This document shows positions 1-5,208 of a stretch of DNA of 7,576 bases, piece after piece. The notes under the pieces are model-generated. The model ran no database searches. It saw nothing but the letters and a program-made list of their open reading frames with translations, and was not told the DNA's origin. The translations under genes and the position numbers were made by a program. Positions within the stretch are counted from its first letter, which is position 1; every line of letters begins with the position of its first letter. The DNA is from DATKCJ01 sp035513275 (lineage in GTDB: Bacteria; Verrucomicrobiota; Verrucomicrobiia; Opitutales; Opitutaceae), in assembly GCA_035513275.1 (NCBI GenBank), contig DATKCJ010000378.1:1-7576 (forward strand). Reading direction: 5' to 3'.

Positions 1-279
1 GCGCGCGAGCACCTGCGGGTCGGGCGGCCTGCGCGAGAACTCCTTGAGAGCGTCCTCGACGATCTTCCGAAAGTCGTCGTCGGAAAGATCCTTGCGACTG
101 TAGCCGATCAGCTTGAAGTCCGACGGCAGGAGGTTGTCGTGCGCGAGATTGTAGATGGCGGGGATGAGTTTCCGCGACGTCAGGTCTCCGGAAGCCCCGA
201 AGATCACCGCCACTGTCGGCGGCGCGCCCCGGTGAATGCTCAAACCGCGAAGGAATGGATGGCGTTCGCCCTCAGTCAT
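1..279 (-). CDS. zwf: Glucose-6-phosphate 1-dehydrogenase, N-terminal part (cut by the window edge)
   Basis: First 93 codons of a glucose-6-phosphate dehydrogenase, the cytoplasmic enzyme that oxidises glucose 6-phosphate to 6-phosphogluconolactone with NADP+ as entry to the oxidative pentose phosphate pathway. Seen directly: the translated minus strand has the nucleotide-binding motif GASGDL at residues 28-33, followed by TSRKLIPAIYNL and a segment reading LIGYSRKDLSDDDFRKIVED, the standard N-terminal order of the family. The remaining roughly 400 residues and the active site lie beyond the left edge. The ATG at 279 is preferred because the leader (MTEGERHPFLRGL) resembles the short leaders of bacterial homologues. 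An in-frame GTG at 336 would add 19 residues and leave only 3 bases after yraN. Neither start has a clear Shine-Dalgarno sequence. It lies 60 bases downstream of yraN on the same strand, so cotranscription is likely. Confidence 0.93.
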   Translation of the reverse strand, partial: MTEGERHPFLRGLSIHRGAPPTVAVIFGASGDLTSRKLIPAIYNLAHDNLLPSDFKLIGYSRKDLSDDDFRKIVEDALKEFSRRPPDPQVLAR

Positions 280-339
280 GTCGGAAGCGTTTGTGACATC
301 AGGAACATGCGGTGCAAGTGCAACCCTGCCGCGCACGGA

Positions 340-780
340 TTAACGGACAAAGTGGTAGCCCTTGGGAAACAGCGGGATGTTCTTGAAGACAAGGACCTGA
401 TTCGCGCTGCCCTGCTTCATCTCCACCTCGACGACGTCGAAGCGAAAAGTCCTCGGGCGCGAGTTGAGGGAGGTAAGGAATGCGTGAATCACCCGCCGCA
501 TCGCCTTCTTCTTTCGGCGGTCAACGCTGTAGTATCCGGGCACCAATGCTCCTGCGGAACGGGCCTTCACCTCGACGAAGACAAGCACGTCTCCGTCCTT
601 GCAAACGAGGTCGATTTCATCCCTGCCGTGGCGCCAGTTGCGGGCGACGACTTCGAATCCATGTCGTTCGTGAAGAAACCGCTCAGCCGCGCGCTCGCCT
701 GCGGCGCCGATGTCGCGCGGCCCGCCCGAGCGAGGTCGGGAAAACATCTTGAACCACTTTGCAAGGCGTTCTAGTAGCAT
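340..780 (-). CDS. yraN: YraN/UPF0102 family protein, predicted nuclease-like fold
   Basis: A 146-residue protein of the UPF0102 (YraN) family, which has a restriction-endonuclease-like PD-(D/E)XK fold; its cellular role is not firmly known. Seen directly: GAAGERAAERFL (residues 25-36, conserved Glu30), then NWRHGRDEIDLV (48-59, Asp57) and VFVEVKARS (67-75, Glu70 and Lys72), which together form the expected nuclease-like acidic/lysine set. Family members are usually about 120 residues. The extra length is partly a basic N-terminal leader (MLLERLAKWFKMFSRPRSG), so the internal Met12 (ATG at 747) is an alternative start. Neither start has a recognisable Shine-Dalgarno sequence. It is divergent from the ATPase gene and is followed on the same strand by zwf after 60 bases. 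The family assignment is secure, the function is not. Confidence 0.92.
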   Translation of the reverse strand: MLLERLAKWFKMFSRPRSGGPRDIGAAGERAAERFLHERHGFEVVARNWRHGRDEIDLVCKDGDVLVFVEVKARSAGALVPGYYSVDRRKKKAMRRVIHAFLTSLNSRPRTFRFDVVEVEMKQGSANQVLVFKNIPLFPKGYHFVR

Positions 781-884
781 CGCGACAGTATCAACACCGT
801 ATCACTCCGAACACCAAGCCACTTTCGTCGCAATAACTTGATCCCGGAATAGTTCCGAATGTCGATTCATACGCGCCCTGGTCA
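781..884. promoter_or_regulatory. Divergent intergenic region, presumed to hold promoters for yraN and the ATPase gene
   Basis: These 104 bases separate two divergently transcribed genes, so both promoters should lie here or just inside the coding starts; this is inferred from layout. No convincing -35/-10 pair is visible on either strand, and no Shine-Dalgarno sequence precedes either start. Two small structures are present: a direct repeat GTATCA at 788-793 and 799-804, spaced 11 bases (about one helical turn), and a short inverted repeat CGGAA-TAG-TTCCG at 845-857. Either could be chance. Confidence 0.35.
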
Positions 885-3071
885 ATGCTGATTACCAAGA
901 GCAACATCTCCGGAACACTGCGCCGGTATCTCCTCCTCAAGATCATCTCGAAGGCGGCTCCGAGCCGGGAGGATCTCAGCTCCGTTTTCGAACTCACATC
1001 GACGAAGATCGTAGAGGCCCTGCGTGCCCAGACGGTTTCCTTCTTCCTCATCGAGGAAGGGCAGATTGCCCACAAGCACGTCTACTTCTCCCCCGCCCTG
1101 TGGGACTCCGACCCAAAGGAAGAAGCCTTCTTCCGCGACATTCAGAACAAACTCCTCTCAACGCGGGTGCCGCTGAAATCCGGCGTGGTCGGCAAAGTCA
1201 TCTCGACCGGACAGGCCGAGTTCTTCCAGACGGCCGAAACCGAGGACGCTGCGGTGAATGACGTCTCGCGCGCCTTCGGCCTTGAGGTGAAGTCGATGCT
1301 GACGGTCCCGCTCCGGACCAATGTCGTCATCGGCGCCGTCCAGATCATCAACAAGGAATCCGATGAAGGCGCGGCAAGCGACTTCTCGGCGGCGGACCTC
1401 GAGTTGCTCACGGAAGTCGCGGAATATGCCGCCGCCCTCATCCAGCGCATCCTCGATCCGAAGTTCCAGCTCAGCCCCGAGGACACCGCGCGTTTCATCG
1501 CACGGTTCACCGACACGAAGCTGATTTCCTCACCCGAGGAGATCGAAATCGACAAACGCCTGGTCGAATCCGTCGGCGAGGCGATCATCCGGCGCGAAGG
1601 CATTTTTCCCTACAAGCGCCTCTCGCCGTCGTCCGTCTCGGCGTTGATGACCAATCCTCTCGACTACGCGAAGCGCGAGGGATTTCACCAGGCCACCGAC
1701 ATGCAGGTCGACGAGGTGTTCGTCGTCTCCGCGCCGCTGCTCGAGGCCCTCATCAAGAACGCGTTCAAGGACAAGTCACTCCTCGGGAATTCGACGGGCA
1801 TCGATCTCACGGACGTCACCAAGTTGCTCAACGTCGATCTAGAGATGGACAGCGGGCTCATGGAGACGGACGAGACCGAGGGCAGCGAAGGCTCTGCACC
1901 GATCATCCAACTCGCCAACCGGATCATCGAGGACGCATACATCTCGGGAGCGAGCGACATCCATATCGAGCCGAAGGAGCACGACCTGCTTGTCCGCTAC
2001 CGGATCGACGGCGTGCTCCAGGAAAAGCTCCGCCTGCCCGTGGGCGTCGCCAAGCCGCTCGTCACGCGCCTGAAGATCATGTGCAACCTCGACATCGCCG
2101 AGCGTCGGTTGCCGCAGGACGGGCGCATCGTCTTCAAGAAATACACGCGCAAGAACATCGACGTCGACCTGCGCGTCGCCACCGGCCCGATCAATTTCGG
2201 CGAGAAGGTCGTCATGCGCCTCCTCGACAAGCAGCGCTCCACCCTGCCGCTCACCGCGCTCGGTTTCTCGACCGCAAACCTCGAGATCTACCGCAAGGCG
2301 ATCAGCCAGCCCAACGGCATGGTCCTCCACTGCGGCCCGACCGGTTCCGGAAAGTCGATGACACTCTACTCGGCGCTCGCCGAGGTCTGCAGCCCCGAGG
2401 TCAACATCCAGACCGCCGAGGATCCGATCGAATACACGCTGGCCGGCATCAACCAGATGCAGATGAACCGGATGATCGGGCTCACGTTTGCACGCGCGTT
2501 GCGCGCGTTCCTGCGCATGGATCCCGATATCATTCTCGTCGGCGAGATGCGCGACCAAGAGACCGCGGAGATCGCGATCGAGGCCGCGATGACAGGACAC
2601 CTTCTCTTGAGCACGCTCCACGCAAACGACGCCGCGAGCACGATCGCGCGCCTCGTGGACATGCACGTTGAGCCGTTCCTCGTATCTTCAACGTTGATCG
2701 CCGTCTGCTCGCAGCGCCTGATCCGCCGCCTGTGCTCGACATGCCGCCAGCAGGTCGATCCGGGACCGCGCGAGCACGAGCTTCTCGAAGCGGCGCTCGG
2801 TTGGTCAGGGCCCGTCTTCCAAGCAGCGCAAGGCGGCTGTCACATGTGCGGAGGCGTCGGCTACAAGGGTCGGATCGGCATCCACGAGATCATGATGAAC
2901 AACGAGGAGATCGTTGCGGCCGTGAGCCGGTCGGTCGACACCGCGGAGATCAAGCGCATCGCGATCAGGAGCGGTATGAAGACGATCCACCAGGATGCGC
3001 TCCTCAAGGTCAAGGAAGGCGTCACGAGTCTCGAGGAAGCGACTGTCATCGCCCCGCCGGATCTACGCTAG
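885..3071 (+). CDS. GspE/PilB-family secretion or type IV pilus assembly ATPase with N-terminal GAF domain
   Basis: A 728-residue cytoplasmic hexameric-type ATPase that would power type II secretion or type IV pilus extension. Seen directly, in order: a GAF-like sensory domain (about residues 26-190); a degenerate MshEN/T2SSE N-terminal domain (about 191-310, with the diagnostic MTNPLD at 255-260); and the T2SSE ATPase from about 338. The ATPase has Walker A GPTGSGKS (484-491), an acidic box TAEDPIEY (510-517), Walker B IILVGE (549-554), a histidine box GHLLLSTLHAND (571-582) and two CxxC pairs (Cys617/620 and Cys652/655) that would bind zinc, as in GspE and PilB but not PilT. Ordinary family members have about 560 residues; the surplus is the GAF module. 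ATG 885 is the first in-frame ATG after the stop at 834 and has no clear Shine-Dalgarno. No pilin, platform or secretin gene is adjacent, so pilus versus secretion cannot be decided. Confidence 0.93.
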   Translation: MLITKSNISGTLRRYLLLKIISKAAPSREDLSSVFELTSTKIVEALRAQTVSFFLIEEGQIAHKHVYFSPALWDSDPKEEAFFRDIQNKLLSTRVPLKSGVVGKVISTGQAEFFQTAETEDAAVNDVSRAFGLEVKSMLTVPLRTNVVIGAVQIINKESDEGAASDFSAADLELLTEVAEYAAALIQRILDPKFQLSPEDTARFIARFTDTKLISSPEEIEIDKRLVESVGEAIIRREGIFPYKRLSPSSVSALMTNPLDYAKREGFHQATDMQVDEVFVVSAPLLEALIKNAFKDKSLLGNSTGIDLTDVTKLLNVDLEMDSGLMETDETEGSEGSAPIIQLANRIIEDAYISGASDIHIEPKEHDLLVRYRIDGVLQEKLRLPVGVAKPLVTRLKIMCNLDIAERRLPQDGRIVFKKYTRKNIDVDLRVATGPINFGEKVVMRLLDKQRSTLPLTALGFSTANLEIYRKAISQPNGMVLHCGPTGSGKSMTLYSALAEVCSPEVNIQTAEDPIEYTLAGINQMQMNRMIGLTFARALRAFLRMDPDIILVGEMRDQETAEIAIEAAMTGHLLLSTLHANDAASTIARLVDMHVEPFLVSSTLIAVCSQRLIRRLCSTCRQQVDPGPREHELLEAALGWSGPVFQAAQGGCHMCGGVGYKGRIGIHEIMMNNEEIVAAVSRSVDTAEIKRIAIRSGMKTIHQDALLKVKEGVTSLEEATVIAPPDLR

Positions 3072-3205
3072 CGGTTCGCTTCCCTCGGGCGGGGGCCATC
3101 TCCTGTTTCGCCGTATCGAACGCGCGAAAGCGGATCCCGCCGGTCCACCGCCTCCTGCACGCCCACTCCATCCGGCAGAACGAAGCACCCACGCCACGTC
3201 ATCAA
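3072..3205. other. Left half of the convergent intergenic region; no gene or clear terminator seen
   Basis: This stretch follows the ATPase stop codon. No credible gene and no intrinsic terminator (GC hairpin followed by a T-run) is visible. A weak hairpin, GGATC-CCGCC-GGTCC at 3132-3146, has only five pairs and no T-tract. From about 3136 to 3200 the plus strand is clearly C-rich and G-poor (about 34 C to 13 G in 65 bases), a composition that would suit Rho-dependent termination of the ATPase transcript. That last point is inference. Confidence 0.4.
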
Positions 3206-3219
3206 GAGGCGCTGCCTGT

Positions 3220-3240
3220 TTGTAACGTAATACGTTACAA
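3220..3240. repeat. Palindrome copy 1 (21 bp, perfect arms, central A)
   Basis: Arms TTGTAACGTA (3220-3229) and TACGTTACAA (3231-3240) are perfect reverse complements around A3230. On the outer side, the left flank continues TG (towards CTG) but the right flank continues CTC, so perfect symmetry stops here. Confidence 0.95.
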
Positions 3241-3247
3241 CTCCCCC

Positions 3248-3257
3248 GAGGCGCCTC
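3248..3257. repeat. Small GC-rich palindrome in the spacer (GAGGCGCCTC)
   Basis: A perfect 10-bp palindrome at the junction of units 1 and 2. The equivalent position in unit 3 reads GAGACGCCTC (3296-3305), with one broken pair, and unit 1 keeps only GAGGCGC (3206-3212). Possibly a chance by-product of the repeat unit. Confidence 0.6.
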
Positions 3258-3267
3258 CCGAGCCTGT

Positions 3268-3288
3268 TTGTAACGTAATACGTTACAA
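3268..3288. repeat. Palindrome copy 2 (21 bp, perfect arms, central A)
   Basis: Arms TTGTAACGTA (3268-3277) and TACGTTACAA (3279-3288) surround A3278. It is identical to copy 1, including the flanking CTG on the left and CTCCCCC on the right, and lies exactly 48 bp from it. Confidence 0.95.
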
Positions 3289-3313
3289 CTCCCCCGAGAC
3301 GCCTCCCAAGCCC

Positions 3314-3338
3314 GTTTGTAACGTATTACGTTACAAAC
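3314..3338. repeat. Palindrome copy 3 (25 bp, perfect arms, central T)
   Basis: The same core as copies 1 and 2 at 3316-3336, but an extra A on the right side extends the perfect symmetry to 12-bp arms (GTTTGTAACGTA and its reverse complement) around T3326. The centre base is T rather than A. As RNA it would form a 10-pair stem with the loop UAUUA. It lies 39 bases beyond the aroF stop codon in the direction of trp-operon transcription. Confidence 0.95.
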
Positions 3339-3377
3339 TCGCGGCGGCTCGACGCGAAACGTCAGCGGCTTGGAGCC

Positions 3378-4388
3378 TCACGCGTTCTCCAGGCCCGCCA
3401 GGAAATCGCGATCGCGCACGATTCCTTCGAGTGTCTTCATGTCAATGGTCTGGTCGGCGTCGGTGTAGCTCGTCAGCGGATTGGTGTGCGCCTCGACGAT
3501 GAGCCCCTGTGCGCCGCATGCCAGTGCCGCGCGCGCCATCGGCCGCACGCGATCGCGATGCCCCACCCCGTGAGACGGATCGACGACGACCGGCAGGTGC
3601 GAGAACTTCCGCACCACCGGCACGATGTTGAGATCGAGCGTGTTTCTAGAGTGATCGGAAAATGTGCGCACACCGCGCTCGCAAAGAATGATGTTCCGGT
3701 TCCCGCCTGAAAGCAGATACTCCGCAGCCAGCATCCACTCTTCGAATGTCGCCGAGAGTCCGCGCTTCAGGAGCACCGGCTTGGGAGTCTTCGAAAGCGC
3801 AATGAGCAGCGAGTAGTTCTGCATGTTGCGCGCACCTATCTGGAACGCATCCACGCTATCCGCCATGGCATCGATCGCCTCGATGTCCATGACTTCGGAG
3901 ATCACAGGCATGCCGAGTTCGGAGCGGATTTTTGCAAGTGTCACGAGTCCCTCCATGCCGAGGCCGCGAAACTCGTAGGGACTCGTTCGCGGCTTGAACG
4001 CGCCGGCGCGGAACACCGTCGCGCCCGCCTTCAACGCCGCACGGGCAATCGCCATCGTGCGCGCCTCCGTCTCGCAACTGCAGGGGCCGGCGATCACGAC
4101 GGCTGGGTTCGCCCCGCCGATCTTCACATTGCCAAGCGTCACCACCGTGTCCTCGACGTGCACCTCGCGGCCGACGAGCTTGTAGGGCTTCGTGACGCGG
4201 ATGCACTCCACGACCCCCGGCAGTTGCGACAGCACAGAGCTGTCGACCGGGCCGCGGTTTCCCGTGACACAGATCGCAGTCCTGCTCGGACCGGGCACCG
4301 GCAGCGGCGTGTAGCCCATGTTGCGCACGCAATCCTCCACCGCCGTGAGTTGGGCGACGGTGCAACTGGCTTCCATGATGATTAGCAT
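3378..4388 (-). CDS. aroF: 3-deoxy-7-phosphoheptulonate (DAHP) synthase, Thermotoga-type with N-terminal ferredoxin-like domain
   Basis: A 336-residue enzyme that condenses phosphoenolpyruvate with erythrose 4-phosphate to DAHP, the first step of the shikimate pathway. An N-terminal regulatory-type ferredoxin-like domain (about residues 1-70) precedes the (beta/alpha)8 barrel. Barrel motifs seen: GPCSCE, KPRTSPYEFRG, ISEVMD, QIGARNMQN, LLKRG and DPSHGVGH. All four expected metal ligands are present: Cys103, His273, Glu299 and Asp310, matching the spacing known for Thermotoga DAHP synthase. The start at 4388 is chosen over an upstream in-frame ATG at 4457 because GGAGGA lies 8 bases before it, the longer version would overlap trpA, and length and N-terminus then fit the family. 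It is the last gene of the trp operon, 16 bases after trpA. Feedback control by an aromatic amino acid through the N-terminal domain is plausible from family knowledge. Confidence 0.96.
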   Translation of the reverse strand: MLIIMEASCTVAQLTAVEDCVRNMGYTPLPVPGPSRTAICVTGNRGPVDSSVLSQLPGVVECIRVTKPYKLVGREVHVEDTVVTLGNVKIGGANPAVVIAGPCSCETEARTMAIARAALKAGATVFRAGAFKPRTSPYEFRGLGMEGLVTLAKIRSELGMPVISEVMDIEAIDAMADSVDAFQIGARNMQNYSLLIALSKTPKPVLLKRGLSATFEEWMLAAEYLLSGGNRNIILCERGVRTFSDHSRNTLDLNIVPVVRKFSHLPVVVDPSHGVGHRDRVRPMARAALACGAQGLIVEAHTNPLTSYTDADQTIDMKTLEGIVRDRDFLAGLENA

Positions 4389-4396
4389 AGGAAAAT

Positions 4397-4402
4397 TCCT
4401 CC
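4397..4402 (-). promoter_or_regulatory. Ribosome binding site of aroF (GGAGGA)
   Basis: On the minus strand GGAGGA lies in the short gap just after the trpA stop codon (4407-4405), 8 bases before ATG 4388. It fixes the aroF start at 4388 rather than at the upstream ATG 4457. Confidence 0.85.
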
Positions 4403-4404
4403 GT

Positions 4405-5208
4405 TCACTCTGCCGCGCCCAACAATGGGCGGAGTGCGTTTTCAAAACTCGAAACAATCTCTTCGCGGCCGCGCGACGCCGCAGCCTCGATCACCCGGGC
4501 GAGATGGCTGCCGACTACCGCAATCGAGGCACCCGAGGCAAATGCCTCACGCACTCCGTCGGCAGACTTCAGCCCGAAGCCGAGGCAAATCGGCTTCTTC
4601 GCATGTGCGCGCACGCGCGCGACCGGTGATTCCGTGCCGGCACCGCCGCGCTTGCTGTCCGCGCCCGTGATCCCTTGGTGCCCGGTGACGTAGAGAAACG
4701 CATCCGCCGCAGCGTCGAGCTGCGCGATACGCGCGGGCGGCGTCGACGGCGCGACCATTTGCACGATGCCGAGCTTCGCGGCGCGACATACGCCCGCGAG
4801 TCCGGTGGATTCCTCGAGCGGAATGTCCGGCACAAGGAGCGAACTCGCGCCCGCAGCAACTGCATCCCGTGCGAAGCGCTCGTAGCCGCGCGCGTGGACG
4901 AGATTGCCGTAAACGAGAAGGTTGAAAGGCGTTTCCGGGCACTTCGTGCGAATTGCAGCCATGACTTCAAAGGCGCCGTCGGTCGACACTCCCGAGGCTC
5001 TCGCGCGGAGTATCGCCTTCTGAATTGCAGGTCCGTCCGCACACGGATCGCTGAACGGGATGCCCAGCTCGAGCATCGTCGCACCAGCCTTCACCGCTGC
5101 TACCGCAAGTGCGACCGACGTTTCCGGATTCGGGTCGCCCAGCACGAGAAACGGGGAGACGTGGTGCGCGCGTGTCGCCAGCGCGTGTTTGAGAAGTGCG
5201 AAGCTCAT
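4405..5208 (-). CDS. trpA: Tryptophan synthase alpha chain
   Basis: A 267-residue (beta/alpha)8-barrel subunit that cleaves indole-3-glycerol phosphate to indole and glyceraldehyde 3-phosphate and passes indole through a tunnel to TrpB. The catalytic pair is visible as Glu47 in MLELGIPFSDP and Asp58 in CADGPAIQ, equivalent to Glu49 and Asp60 of the Salmonella enzyme. Other family segments are LLVYGNLVHARGYERF, VPDIPLEES, YVTGHQGITGAD (the loop that usually reads SRxGVTG) and the phosphate-binding GFGLKSADG. Length is normal. ATG 5208 overlaps the trpB stop as ATGA, and GGAGGG 8 bases upstream lies within the end of trpB, so translation is probably coupled to trpB, fitting a 1:1 alpha-beta complex. 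Confidence 0.97.
   Translation of the reverse strand: MSFALLKHALATRAHHVSPFLVLGDPNPETSVALAVAAVKAGATMLELGIPFSDPCADGPAIQKAILRARASGVSTDGAFEVMAAIRTKCPETPFNLLVYGNLVHARGYERFARDAVAAGASSLLVPDIPLEESTGLAGVCRAAKLGIVQMVAPSTPPARIAQLDAAADAFLYVTGHQGITGADSKRGGAGTESPVARVRAHAKKPICLGFGLKSADGVREAFASGASIAVVGSHLARVIEAAASRGREEIVSSFENALRPLLGAAE

Larger units (their letters stand above)
3206..3343. repeat. Tandem array of three 42-48 bp units, each centred on an AT-rich palindrome
   Basis: Three head-to-tail units lie between two converging genes: 3206-3247 (42 bp), 3248-3295 (48 bp) and 3296-3343 (48 bp). Each has a GC-rich part beginning GAGRCGC followed by a palindrome with arms TTGTAACGTA and TACGTTACAA around a single central base. 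Bases 3214-3250 and 3262-3298 are identical over 37 positions. Unit 1 lacks six bases of the GC-rich spacer relative to unit 2. Unit 3 matches unit 2 at 37 of its first 41 positions before diverging. Palindrome centres are at 3230, 3278 and 3326, exactly 48 bp apart. The AT-rich cores stand out against the surrounding GC-rich DNA. No T-tract follows any palindrome on either strand, so these are not classical intrinsic terminators. Function unknown. Confidence 0.95.

Noticed and set aside
139..774. Plus-strand open frame of 211 codons antisense to yraN and zwf
   Set aside because: Overlaps two recognised genes and has no family resemblance.
845..857. Short inverted repeat CGGAA-TAG-TTCCG upstream of the ATPase gene as an operator
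   Set aside because: Five-base arms are expected by chance; no supporting second site.
1839..2666. Minus-strand open frame of 275 codons antisense to the ATPase gene
   Set aside because: Covers the Walker A/B coding region of a certain gene; its Asp/Arg/His-rich sequence is a mirror of GC-rich codons.
3314..3338. Palindrome 3 considered as an intrinsic terminator
   Set aside because: The stem is AT-rich and no T-run follows on either strand, so it does not fit the standard model, though it could still shape RNA ends.
3206..3343. Repeat array considered as a CRISPR array
   Set aside because: Spacers between palindromes are themselves repeated rather than unique, the unit is a tandem duplication, and no cas gene is present.
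2732..3502. Plus-strand open frame of 256 codons containing a 16-residue repeat (CNVIRYNSPE-type) from the palindrome array
   Set aside because: It starts within the ATPase gene in another frame and ends antisense to aroF. The peptide repeat follows from the 48-bp DNA unit being divisible by three; composition is otherwise Arg-rich noise.
4389..4457. Longer aroF beginning at ATG 4457
   Set aside because: It would overlap trpA, adds residues unlike the family, and ignores the strong GGAGGA site before ATG 4388.
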